Below, piece after piece: positions 10,157 to 20,736 of a stretch of 64,000 bases of DNA (within the stretch, counting starts at the first letter, position 1; each line of letters starts with the position of its first letter). The notes below the pieces were generated by a model. The model saw nothing but the letters and a program-made list of their open reading frames with translations. It did no database searches and was not told where the DNA came from. The position numbers and the translations under genes were made by a program. This DNA comes from Rhizomucor pusillus (taxonomy: Eukaryota; Mucoromycota; Mucoromycetes; Mucorales; Lichtheimiaceae): contig FWWN02000682.1 of the NCBI GenBank assembly GCA_900175165.2, positions 1,430 to 65,429 of the forward strand, read 5' to 3'.

Positions 10157-12362
10157 TCAAATCTTTGCTTGCTCCTGATGTTGTTGTTGCTGTCCTCCTT
10201 GTTGCTGTTGGTTGTTCACCGCTTCACACAGCGCCTTGAGGTCCAACAATGCGCGCTTCAGTGCATCTGCGAAAGCTCGGGCAGTTACCGTTTCTGGCAC
10301 CTTTTTGCACTCGATGCCAAACTTGACTAGGGTCGGTGCGGCCATGTAGTTTGCTCCGTAGCCGTCTACAGCCGCGGCGCCGAATCCGGTGCCCATGATA
10401 CGGATGCCAGCCTGGAGACCGGATGTAGAAAGCCGCCATGTTTGTGATTCTTTGAATATCGGATCCTCGAACATTGGGTGCATGGGCGCCTTGTTCCCAT
10501 TCATCACATGATCTGCGTTCAGGATACGGAGCACCATCAGATGCCTATCGCAAGCACGTCCTTCACTCGCGATTTGCGTATACTTCCGATGGGATGCTGT
10601 TGCCTTCACTAGAAGATCATATTTTGCCTTGGCCTATGTAGTTTTGTATGCTTCTAATTAATCAACTTTAGCACGAACGCTTTCTAATATTGTGATACTT
10701 GCATCCAGTTTTGGATTATCGAAATTTTCCACGAGCTGCTTTGTATCCACGCTGCATGTGCGAATAGTATCGGTGCGGCCACGAAGATACTTCCGTGTGG
10801 AACCAGTTTCGTACGTCGCGGTGACTTTGTTGTGCAGACGATAGTATGCGATCTGCAGTACCATTTGATAAAATGCATCTGGAGGTAGTCGTCCGGTTTT
10901 CTTGACCCAATTGGTGCCAAACTCCTCAAAGATTAAAACGTACGAGTCGGACAACGCGGATGTCTTGTCGGCAGCGATTTGTGCCTCAGCAATGTAGCGA
11001 TCTATTACAGTGTCCGTTTTGAAGACAAGCAATTGTGCGTTGGACTCTGCAGCAGCATCAGGCTGGATCACATTCGGATTCCAAGGTCCAGGGCAAGGTT
11101 CCTTGAGCGCGTGATCCCAGGCCCAACTAACGGTGAGCGCATCGCAAGGCGAATGCTCGCCAGACAAGTGACATTTTCCGTTGCTCTCGACGACAAACGT
11201 GATAGACTTGTCGAACCATCGGTTGTGTCCTCTGCCGCCCTTACCGCACAGGGCTGTCTTTGTCCACGAACCGAGGTCTGCGCCCTGGCTGTAATCATCC
11301 AAAGCAATCGCAAACAGCGCCGACTCTATGACCGAGAGCGATGCTCGATTGACCGGATCCAGAGTTAACAAATGGTTGCGAGCATTTGCCCAATTGTCTC
11401 TGTCCCACGAAGTCAGAAGGGGTATATTCTCTTGCTTTTCCTTCAAGTTCTGTGCGTGATGCACGATTGCTAGCAGGCCACTAATAGTAGACAAATAAAT
11501 AACGATTAGCGTACCTTGAATTCGGGAGATAAATGTTTAAAAACACTTGCCGTTCTATTTCATCAACCGTGTACCGTTTTCCATCCGGATGATAAACAGT
11601 CAACTTGTATACATGGTTCTGAACCAAGACTACAATGTGATTTGTCTTTGACAAGTCTTGTTGGATAATTCCGTCGCAGTGAGGCAACGGCACGCGGGTG
11701 ATGCCGAAGATCCGGGTATATTGCCACATACACTGCGGCTGGTCCTTTTTCAACATGTCAATAGGCAATGTCTCGCTACAAGCAATGTTATTTGTTACGA
11801 AGTCGATGCATTTCTGTTTCTAGACGACCATTACCTTTGGATGAACTCCTTGTACTCCAATGACCGGTATGCCAAGTGCGCCGCGCGCCGAATTTGGAAA
11901 GCTGTAAAACGGCCTTCCTCCCTTACACCATTGTTCGACAAGAGTTCTTGAGGATGGTGCGCATCATCCACGCCGAGCATATACCAGTTACTGTTGACCA
12001 TCAATGGATCACGCCATTCGAGGTAAGCTGTTGTAGTAAATAGCGAATTCATATGCGATGTTAGCCGCCAACTGCCGTGTTCCCACACTACAAAGCATTG
12101 GTATGTAACCTTAACCTTTTCTGAGCCAAAAGTTATCCTCCAGCCAGTTGTTAGGCGACACTCGATCAATGTCGACAAGTCGTTGCTGCAACGACTTGCC
12201 AAGCTCGCCGGATACAAAATCAACTACTAACTTCTTGGTTCTCGCGTGCTCCTCTGGTGTCTGCAGTGGCAGCAGGGACTTTAAATACAGAGCACATGAT
12301 TCTTCCAGAGAAGGTACCGGGAGCCTTGGAAGCTTATGCTGCAAGGAAAACGTGCCAGGCAT
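10157..12362 (-). CDS. Carnitine O-acetyltransferase
   Basis: Five exons (12116-12362, 11835-12027, 11515-11775, 10667-11480, 10157-10633) give 663 residues of the choline/carnitine acyltransferase family. Visible landmarks are LPRLPVPSLEESC at the N-terminus, the catalytic His in SGEHSPCDA, YRLHNKVTATYETGSTRKY, RTDTIR, and DRHLMVLR with LSTSG near the C-terminus. The enzyme transfers acetyl groups between CoA and carnitine so that acetyl units can cross organelle membranes during growth on fatty acids or acetate. The protein ends QAKI, a plausible peroxisomal PTS1 variant, after a Gln-rich linker. Introns 3 and 4 are only 34 and 33 nt; the second contains stop codons, so it must be removed. 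An alternative upstream donor would make intron 4 42-45 nt. No clear mitochondrial presequence is seen. Confidence 0.92.
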
Positions 12363-13019
12363 AGTGAAAAGAGTAGAGAAAAAAAAGGAGTAGGGAAAAG
12401 AGATAAAAAGTGATCACAGTTCAGAACGTACCTGCTTTTATTTGACATGTGATTCTCGCATGCAAAGTCCAGTGTCTGTCAAACGATTTGTTCAACGTCG
12501 CCATATTTTAAGTACACAAAGAAGAGTATTTGCTACATGGATACTATCAGATTTAGTTGATGGAGATATGGCTTTAAGTTTTCATAAGGAGCACATCGTT
12601 TAAACAGAACAATATTATTTTAAATGAACATGCTGACAACTCATATAACTTGATCACATGATTTCTTTCCTAGCGGGCGAGTAATACATACATTCTTCGA
12701 AGCTTCTTTGTGGCAGCAGCGTAAAGACGAAGAGACTATCAAACTGTCCATAGCGTCAACTGATTGTCTTCCATGCTACGGAATTCCGCAATATATTTTA
12801 GCATGTCTACTAAGATCACTTTAGCTATATGAATTAAAGCTGTAGTACTAGAGCACATAATCGAAAAGGTCCCAGTATTATGCATTTGGTTGTGAAGGTG
12901 GAGGAGGCAAGGGAGGCAAAAGTGGGGGACCCACTATTTCGTGACTGAGCTGGATCTTCAAGCTTTCTCTTCCTTTCCTGCAATTCGGCCACGTATATTA
13001 AAGATCCAGCTTCTATAGA
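12363..13019. promoter_or_regulatory. Divergent intergenic region between carnitine acetyltransferase and SED5
   Basis: These 657 bases lie between the start codons of two genes transcribed away from each other, so they must hold both promoters. A purine-rich run follows the carnitine acetyltransferase start. I see no convincing coding frame, tRNA or long repeat here. Confidence 0.6.
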
Positions 13020-14286
13020 ATGGCATCCTTTAAAGATCGCACCAATGAATTCCACTCGATGGTGGATCGTATACGCTCGCGGAGCAGCACCAGTGCACTC
13101 GAACGACGGTCGTTACTGTCCTCGCCAAAGTTTAGTAGCAGCGCTACTTCATCTACCAAACGACCAAAGAGCGAATTCTCCCTCATGGCTGCAGAAATCA
13201 GTCGCAACATTACCAGCACAGCAGGCAAACTCGAGAAACTGACAAAGTGTAATGTCGCCCAACTTTAGCAACCTTGAAATACTTGAGAGATATTAATGAC
13301 GAACGTTACAGTGGCCAAACGAAAGACTCTGTTTGACGATAAACCAGTTGAAATTGGAGAATTGACATTCATCATCAAGCAAGATATCGCCAAACTCAAC
13401 AAACAGATCGCCATGCTGCAAGAATATACAAAGAGCCAAAAGTACCCTTCCAAGCAGGCAAATGAACATACATCAAACGTCGTAGTAGCCTTGCAAAGCA
13501 AGTTGGCAGATACCTCCATGACCTTCAAGGATGTGTTGGAAATTAGGACAGAGGCAAGTAGAAAAAGAAATGGGGAATATGCTTACATTTGTGCGTATCT
13601 TTTCCTTACCTGAGTTGCCGATGTAGAACATGAAAATGTCCAAAGATAAACGAGATCAGTTTTTGTTTTCTCAAGCCGAGCAGTCAACGGATCCGTCTCT
13701 AGGTGAGAAGATGGTGCAAGAAAGGAGGAGAATAGTTTGACTCATGAGATCAATCGTTTAGTAAGCTCACCATTGCTGAAATCACGGAGACGGAACGAAG
13801 GAAAAGAGTCGCCGGCGTCGTCAGCAGCAGCAGGGACCGATTACCAGCCTCATCTCTATGAAGAGAAGGAATCCACGTTATCACTCGGTATACCAATGAT
13901 AACATCCGAGCAACAGCAAGAACAGCAGCAGTTGGTGCTTGCGGAGCAAGATCGGTACATTGAGAGCAGATCAACTGCCATTGAGAGTATAGAAAGTACG
14001 ATTGCAGAACTCGGTAGCATCTTTCAGCAGCTTGCAACGATGGTCGCTGAGCAACGGGAGACTGTGCAAAGGTGATTATTACAATCTCTTTTCTTGAGGA
14101 GAACAGTCAAATTGACACTTTGATCGTAGGATCGACCAAAACACAGAGGATATCGAAATGAATGTGATGGGAGCGCAGAGAGAGCTTTTGAAATATTATA
14201 CCAACATTAGCTCTAACCGATGGCTAATGATCAAGATTTTTGCCACTATTATTTTCTTCTTCTTGTTATTCACATTGATCATGTAA
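13020..14286 (+). CDS. SED5: Qa-SNARE syntaxin-5 (SED5)
   Basis: Five exons (13020-13248, 13312-13553, 13627-13702, 13762-14071, 14130-14286) encode 337 residues. The N-terminal FKDRTNEF is the short peptide that binds the SM protein Sly1 in Sed5/syntaxin-5. A helical Habc region follows (FIIKQDIAKLNKQIAMLQ). The SNARE motif runs from about residue 245 (SIESTIAELGSIFQQLATMV, with a central Gln) and is followed by a single C-terminal membrane anchor rich in Ile, Phe and Leu. The product is the target SNARE for ER-to-Golgi and intra-Golgi fusion. Intron 2 begins GC (gcaagt) and ends AG; joining there gives RTENMKMSKDKR, which is strongly conserved in the family, so the GC donor is well supported. 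Confidence 0.94.
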
Positions 14287-14316
14287 AATATATACTATAT
14301 ACTATATTTTCTTCTG

Positions 14317-16036
14317 CTATCGGAAGCCGGCCATGGAACCCATCGAGCCCAACGACGGCGGTCCCTCTGCAGCGGCGGCAGCAGGATGGTGATACATGCG
14401 TGGCTGTCGCAGTGAGCCAGAAGGAGGGCGACTGCGATATCCATACGATCTCGGCGCGGCGTCAATGTCGGGTTGGTAGTCTTGGTACCTACTTGACCAT
14501 CCGCCAGCCCATTCGTCCGCGAACGACGGCGGTATGTAGCCTGACCGGGAAAGCGGAGCTGGAGGATGATGATGATGCGTTGCTGCAGGTGGAGGTGGCG
14601 GCGGTGGAGGAGGAGCAACGTGTGGCGGTGGCGGTATAAACATGTCGTAATCGTCGTATGCGGCAGGATGCGGAGGAGGAGGTGGTGGTTGTTGCCGCCG
14701 TCGTTGGTACCGCGGCTGGAATGGATAGACACGTATCCTAGGTTGCCGATGAGGAGGAGGAGGATGGTGAGGATGGTATGGCAAGAAATGAGGCGGCAGA
14801 TATCGATAATACTCTCGCGGGTCTAGGTCTTCATCATCATCTTCGTCCTCGTCCTCGTCGTCAACATCCTCATCTTCCTCGTCGTATCCCTGTGCTCTGC
14901 GGCGTAGCCTTCCAAAATCTTGGTGTTGATGGTGATGGTAATCTAGTTCCTGATCGTCCTCGTCCTCAACAGCCGAGTGGTAACCCGATTGATTTTGCTG
15001 CTGCCGTTCAGGTGACTGAGGTGCCGAGTAACTTCGCTGTCGTCTTTGAAACGGCCGTCGACGAAACGGGAAGGATCGAGGTTGCTGCTGTTGATGATGA
15101 TGAGAAGATGACGAAGAAGTTGCTGCTGCTGCTGCTGTTGTTGTTGTTGTTGTAGGAGGAGGAGGAGGAGCAGCAGCAGCAGCAGCAGCAGGCGTGGCCG
15201 GCGGTACTTGATGAAACCTAGGTCGCCGGATAGACTCTGAAGACCTGGATCGACCTCGCGATGATGAAGAGGCAGGACGCCAACGGCCTTCATTTTCAAG
15301 GATAAACTTCTGTCGTAATGCTTCCTCCAATTGAGTTTGAGCTTCGGTGATACGCTGCAGCATTTCTCGCTCGCGTTTCCGGTGCTCGGATTCTCGCTGT
15401 ATCCATTGCCGTCGCTCAATCTCGCATTGCTCTCGCATCATGTCTAGCTGCCGTTTCAATGTTTCGAGGCTGATGGTCGAGGAGGATGTCGACGGTGACG
15501 ATGGTTTCGTGTGCTCTTGTAGCTGACGATGTTGCTGCTGCTGCTGCTGCTGTTGTTGTTGTTGTTGTCGATGGTCTAATCGAGAAGCTTCCTGAGCAAT
15601 AGTCTGGGGTTGCTCCGATGGAGGTACCGCTGCTACAGACACTGGCGCTGCCACGGACGCCACGGGGCCCGTAAATGTAGTTGCTTTGCGATAATGCAGA
15701 GGGCTTACGGTGCTCGACGAATTGCTCGAGCCTCCGTTTGTTCTGTAAGGTGCGGATCGAGATGGTTGCGGGAATATTACGGGTGGTGCAATCTCTGGTT
15801 GCTTCTGCTTTTGCTTTGGAGTTGAATGCTCGGACGGCGGCTGTGGATGTAAGACGATCGGTAACGTTGGAGGCGGTGGCGTTCTGCTTATCTGGGATGC
15901 CAGTATCTGCATACTGCTAGGGCCTGGATCAGATGTTTGCTCGCTGTTACTGACAGGAGATTGCAATGCCGAGTCGTATTGCAAGTTAGAATCCTCGCTA
16001 CTGCTTGCGACTGATGGCTGGTCAATAGATGGCCTT

Positions 16037-16071
<35 letters not shown>

Positions 16072-16598
16072 TTGTTGTTGATGGTGGTGGTGTTGATCTG
16101 CAACTACAGCTGCTGACGGCGCTGCTTGGATATAATTAGCCTTAACTTGCAATTTGGTCTACACCTTCTGTTGCACATACCCGGCGGCGAGGGGTGCTCC
16201 AAAAGTTGCTGTCTCTGTACGATGTTTGGCATGGTCGCCCGGTTGTTATTGTTGTTGCCGTCGTCAACAAGTGTCTTATCTAATCGTTCGCTGCGCAGAA
16301 CAGAGTGTGTCGGCGGTACCTGGCGCCGAGGTTTAGGCATTGCAAGGGCGGGTGGCGAGCTGATAGGACGACGCTGTTGCGTCTGCGTCGTGAATGAGGA
16401 CTTGTTTCGAGTATCTTCCGAGATGGAGGATGCGAGTTTTGGCGAGCTGTCGTTGCGTCTTTTTCGCCGGCCTGTGAGCTTATAATCGATTTGCGACTCT
16501 GTCAATCTTGAGTTCTCTGAACCTCCCAAAAGCGGTATTGGTATTTTCAAATCGCCAGGCTTTTTGCTCTTTTTGGAGGATGCAAAGAGCTTTCGCAT
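14317..16598 (-). CDS. Large low-complexity protein with a central coiled coil
   Basis: Two exons (16181-16598 and 14317-16145) joined by a 35-nt intron give 748 residues. I do not recognise a family. The N-terminal 140 residues are basic and Ser-rich (MRKLFASSKKSKKPGD). They are followed by His and Gln runs, Pro/Ser-rich stretches, a charged heptad-like helix at about residues 375-440 (LKRQLDMMREQ, RKREREMLQRITEAQ), an Arg/Ser segment, Ala, Pro and Thr runs, an acidic Asp/Glu run, and a His/Pro/Tyr/Arg-rich C-terminus. This composition fits a scaffold or RNA-binding condensate-type protein, but that is only inference. The coding DNA is dominated by CTG/TTG and related triplet repeats, so repeat-length variation between strains is likely. 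It ends 31 bases from the SED5 stop, tail to tail. Confidence 0.7.
16036..16083. repeat. Triplet repeat tract coding poly-glutamine
   Basis: A run of CTG/TTG triplets on the plus strand, read as CAG/CAA on the minus strand, encodes about 15 consecutive Gln in the low-complexity protein. Similar, shorter runs occur at about 15118-15155 and 15530-15567. Confidence 0.9.
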
Positions 16599-16850
16599 CA
16601 GGTACGGTCCCAGGGCGAGAGAGAGAAGGGCAGAAGAGAGAGAGAGAGAAAGAGTAAACACAAGGTCAAGAAAAGAACAGAGAAAAAAGAGAGAGTCAAG
16701 GACACAAAAACAAAGGACCTGCCATTTCGGAACAAGTGTGGATGCAATCCGAGGGCGCCATTATTTTACCTGCACAACAGTTCTCCGCCCCTCCTTTGGT
16801 AGAATGATCGATCACTTGTTTCATGTTGAGAGAAGCGTCTCATACCTAAA

Positions 16851-16881
<31 letters not shown>

Positions 16882-17457
16882 CTTGCGAATGTTTATCTTA
16901 ACGATCAAATGAACTGGTTGCTATGCATCTTGACAATCTTTACAAAAAGGAAAGTATACCACATCTCTTCCCGATCGTGAAACAAGGAAATATTTTTTCC
17001 TGTTCCTTTTGTTCCAAACTCTAATCATCCAGAACAGCATATTTGAATGTCCAGATAATAACAATGACTACAAAGTCGATGTAGCCTAAAAGCTTTGGAG
17101 GGCACTTCTAATTGTTTGCTGTCTGATCACGCGCGTGCGCGCGAGTATATTGTCAATGATCCCATGATGCACCTTTCCGTCGGCTTTGCAACTCAATGGA
17201 CCGAGGTTCCGTCCTCTCTCTTTTCCCTCTCACAGTTGTCGCTGCAACCATGCACTCCGAGAGGCTCTGTTGTTACATGTCAAGCAAACGCCCAATTAGC
17301 CTGGATACACTGACAACTTCTTATTATTTGCACGAGAAAAGCATTTATATCCTATCCAAAGTAAGGTATCGATTGTTACATAAGTGGAGGAGACTTTATT
17401 TTTCAAGTATCAAATAGATGGGTAAATAGAATCACGCTGGGAGAAGTGGGGCATCGT
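16599..17457. other. Intergenic region with dinucleotide repeat
   Basis: It holds a purine-rich GA run just upstream of the low-complexity gene start and a CA repeat running into a TA repeat at 16850-16881. No coding frame here looks real. Confidence 0.5.
16850..16881. repeat. (AC)n-(AT)n microsatellite
   Basis: About nine AC units pass directly into about seven AT units. Confidence 0.9.
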
Positions 17458-18800
17458 TCACTGCTTGGAGTTGCTGCTCAGCAGCACACCAGGCTCAGGC
17501 TTGTTCTTGCTGTTAGGATCGAGGTAAGGCTTCTCAGCTTGAGGAGTGACACGCCAGCCATGTCGAGGAGCTTGATCCAGATAATCAAAGACAGCGTTGT
17601 GGGCGGTAATTCGGTTATCTTTACAAGCATGTCGTAAGCAAATAGCACGTAACTATGCATGTTAAAATATGAAACCTACCCCAGACAGCGACAGTATCCT
17701 CAGTCCACTTGAAGCGAACTTGGAAATCAACACCTTGCTCGATAACGTTGAAGAGGTATTTGAGGATAGAGTCGGATTCACGTTGAGGTACACCAACGAT
17801 GCGGCGCGTAAAGCCGGGCTGGACGTAGAGAGCCTTCCAGCCTGTCACAGGATGTGTTCGCACAACCGGGTGCACATGTACATACTTCTTGCGTCGAACT
17901 GTGTGGCCAGCTTCCTGAGCTTCCTCAACTTGCTGCTCGCCCGAATGGACAGCGAAGAGGGTCTCGACGAACTTTTGGTATTGGGGAGAAAGACGATTGT
18001 ATGCTGCGTATCCAGAAGCCCAGAGGGTATCGCCTCCCACAGGTGGCAGCAAGTCGATCTTGAGGAATGTGACTCCTGGGGGTTGCAGCTCGTAGCTCAC
18101 GTCAGAGTGCCAGCCGTCACCAGCGGAACGATCGTTGAAGAGTTGGCGAGGAGTGCTATTACGTACGTTGCGTATTATCAGTACATTTGCTGGAAAGCTA
18201 GCCATCATTTTGCATATACTTACTTGGGGTCAAAGTATACAACGTGGATTTCAGGCAAACCGGGAGGATGGCCAAAGGTGTTGTGAATATGTCTAAATAA
18301 ACACAAGTCAATGAAAGTCGAATGATAGCATAGAAAGACAACCAATCGTACAAAGGTCCATAGTGCTTGCCGAGTTCAATCGCTTGGTGGACGTTGATAT
18401 CTTGGTTGCGGAAGAAGACGACACCGCGCTCAGCAACGAGCAATGCCAAGTCATCCTTCTGTTGGTCCGTGAGCTTGGAGAGCTGGATACCGTGGATTTC
18501 GGTGCCGATCTCAGGTGTCAAATCGAATATCTTTTCGGCGTTGTCGTAAAGAGAAGCTTTCTTGGGATCAGCACGGAGACCAGGATCCTTGTGCTCAAAA
18601 GGTTCGAGCTCAGGATACTAAAACCCATAGTTACTACATTTGTTCGCATGTGATCAATTGGTCTGTACAGAAAAATTTACCGTCTTTTCAGGGTAAACAA
18701 GGTAACGACCTTTCTCGCGGCCGAGTTGCTTGAGATCGATCTTTTCCACTTGCTCAGCAAGGTTATCGAGGACTTGAGTATCGGTGTTGGGAGGAGCCAT
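17458..18800 (-). CDS. TauD/TfdA-family Fe(II)/2-oxoglutarate dioxygenase
   Basis: Five exons (18681-18800, 18352-18617, 18224-18292, 17680-18155, 17458-17618) encode 363 residues. GTEIHGIQLSKL, GVVFFRNQDI and YGPLHIHNTFGHPPGLPEIHVVY lead to the iron-binding H-x-D in GWHSDVSY near residue 168, and the distal His lies in RITAHNAVFDY near residue 317. The 2-oxoglutarate-binding Arg is in APRHGWRVT. This is the fungal sulfonate/taurine dioxygenase-like branch (yeast JLP1 relatives), which hydroxylates a substrate such as a sulfonate, releasing sulfite for sulfur supply. Substrate identity cannot be read from the sequence, and some relatives act on other compounds. The exon 2/3 junction at 18352 gives the conserved LHIH segment; a nearby GT gives a stop. 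The protein is probably cytosolic: no signal peptide is seen. Confidence 0.9.
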
Positions 18801-18852
18801 TGTTACTTGAAATATCAATTGTTTAGCAACACTCACGTCGTCTTCAATTGCT

Positions 18853-18878
18853 TATATATATATATATATATATATATA
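18853..18878. repeat. (TA)n microsatellite
   Basis: Thirteen consecutive TA units lie just upstream of the dioxygenase gene start. Confidence 0.9.
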
Positions 18879-19278
18879 CGTATCTGCTATCTTATCTATC
18901 ATTGTATTGTGATTAATAGCGTTCGGATGGCGCGATTTCTGGAATTGAACATGCAATTGTCTCGGCCCAGTCCCAGAACTTCCCCGCAAACCGCTGTTAA
19001 CGGGCCAAATATCCCGGCGCATCATTTTGAAGTCAGAGTTCTACATCGAGGTGCATATTACGATACTACTTGTAGCTGCTTCTTGTTCATTAAATGTACC
19101 AACAACTTAATTCTCTGGTTTGTTCTTGTATTGCTCCAATTCTTTTTCGTCAGCAATTTTCACTTTTCCGCGCACTGTCCCGGGTTTTGGGAATCGTGCA
19201 ACACGGACCTCATTCGTTTAGCACGATCGAGATACATGGCGCAACCGCTTACTATGATGAGGAATAACAGCACATGAG

Positions 19279-19614
19279 CTAGTATCCTAGTGCATAATAG
19301 TCAATTCCTTCTGATAAGCTCCACTTTTCCGCGCTGATAATCTCGCACTGTTGCCTTTCCACTGCCCAGTTTTCCATCGGAAATCTTGTGCACCGCTGAT
19401 GGGAGAAATTTACCAAGTTGTTGCAAAATGTCGCAATATTTGCTGATAGCTGCGTGTTCAGGGTTGCATTAGATACACCTCGGAAAAACTTTAGCACTTC
19501 ACTGAACTGGATCACACTATTATTGTGCAGAGCGGCAAGTTGAATATTCGCAACGGACTCATTTACAGCATCCCAAAGTAAATTATGTAAAACAACTTTT
19601 ACATGGCTTTGCAT
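19279..19614 (-). CDS. Hypothetical 111-residue open frame
   Basis: A true ATG at 19614 opens a frame of 111 codons with no recognised domain. It begins with hydrophobic and amphipathic stretches (MQSHVKVVLHNLLWDAVNES) and contains ENWAVERQQCE. It sits alone in AT-rich DNA with no clear promoter or homologue in the window. It may be a piece of a decayed gene or mobile element, or it may be chance. Confidence 0.25.
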   Translation of the reverse strand: MQSHVKVVLHNLLWDAVNESVANIQLAALHNNSVIQFSEVLKFFRGVSNATLNTQLSANIATFCNNLVNFSHQRCTRFPMENWAVERQQCEIISAEKWSLSEGIDYYALGY

Positions 19615-20201
19615 ATATGTATTTGAACTAATGATCTCGCAGTGGTATGAGTTTGCTGCTGAATGGAATTATATACGCTTTGTATAGTTTCTATAAGATG
19701 TCTTTCGAAAAGTTTGCTTTCTAGTCTGCTCATTTTTGGAGTGGACGCGTCAGCCAAGTGCCAAAGCAATCCCGAGGCTCGGTGGATCGTCCTTCAGCTT
19801 AAACTTCTAACTGGGACCTTTTGCCTGGGGTTGGCTCACAACAAATGATACCAAGCATACAAGAGCGACCCGCAATGTCTCAATATTATACATTCGGTGC
19901 ATGCATCAGATAGCAATAAGAAAGAGAGAGGATCTCTCTGTGTAATAGCAGCTATAATTTCCTTTGCTATTGCTCGCACGGTTTCTCATCCTATAAAGTA
20001 TATGCTCGGCGATGATTAGAAATTAGAGGCAGCGAGTTTTCACGAAAAATCATGAACTAAAAAATCGAGCAAAGAAAACTGAGCAATAAACCACGATGAT
20101 GGAGCTTTTCTTTGGTACATGCCTAATTTAGCTATCGATTTTAATGTATATCAATCCAAGCATTTTCACGCTTCTGAAGCGAGAAGATAACATTCACATG
20201 C

Positions 20202-20402
20202 CTAAGCAGATCCTGTAACCATGGCAAACTCGGTACCTTGTTGACGGGCAGACGCTTGACGGTTAAAGTCGCGACTCTTTTCGGCATCACGAAGTTTCTG
20301 TCGTAGCTCACGTTTCTCATCGGGAGGGGGGATTCTGAAGATTGCGGCTGGATCATCATCGTTGAGGATGTCGAAGTAGTTGCGGCTCTTACGGTGAGGC
20401 AT
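20202..20402 (-). CDS. Small hypothetical charged protein (66 aa)
   Basis: A single-exon frame starts at ATG 20402 and stops at 20202. The product is MPHRKSRNYFDILNDDDPA, then a Pro-rich step and a basic helix (KRELRQKLRDAEKSRDFNRQ). Charge and codon pattern look like a real small protein rather than a shadow. The family is not recognised, no signal or membrane segment is seen, and its role is unknown. It is adjacent to the decayed polygalacturonase gene but on the same strand with its own start. Confidence 0.45.
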   Translation of the reverse strand: MPHRKSRNYFDILNDDDPAAIFRIPPPDEKRELRQKLRDAEKSRDFNRQASARQQGTEFAMVTGSA

Positions 20403-20736
20403 TGGGTACCTGTGTTACGACACAGTAGAGGGAAACCTGGGGGAACTGATCGTTAGGAACCGGCCGTGCCGACTCCTCGTGTTGGTTTCTGGATACATCG
20501 TTGACGTACTTAAGGTGAACTGAACGACACTATATTTCTAATGAATGAATAAAGTTTTACGATAGTTTGTACTCTCATAGCTATTTGACTTTGCTATCGT
20601 TACATGCACATAGCCGGTACGTAGCTTAATAGGCTTAAAGGCGCTCATAGATAGCGAGGACTTAGAAAGACTATCGGAAAAAATGCAAGAAAATGACATG
20701 TAATATATAAATGCGTACTGTAAATGGATTTTATTT

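Larger units (their letters stand above)
18801..20201. other. AT-rich intergenic region
   Basis: It holds a TA dinucleotide repeat (18853-18878) and one 111-codon open frame described separately. Nothing else in these 1.4 kb looks functional. Confidence 0.45.
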
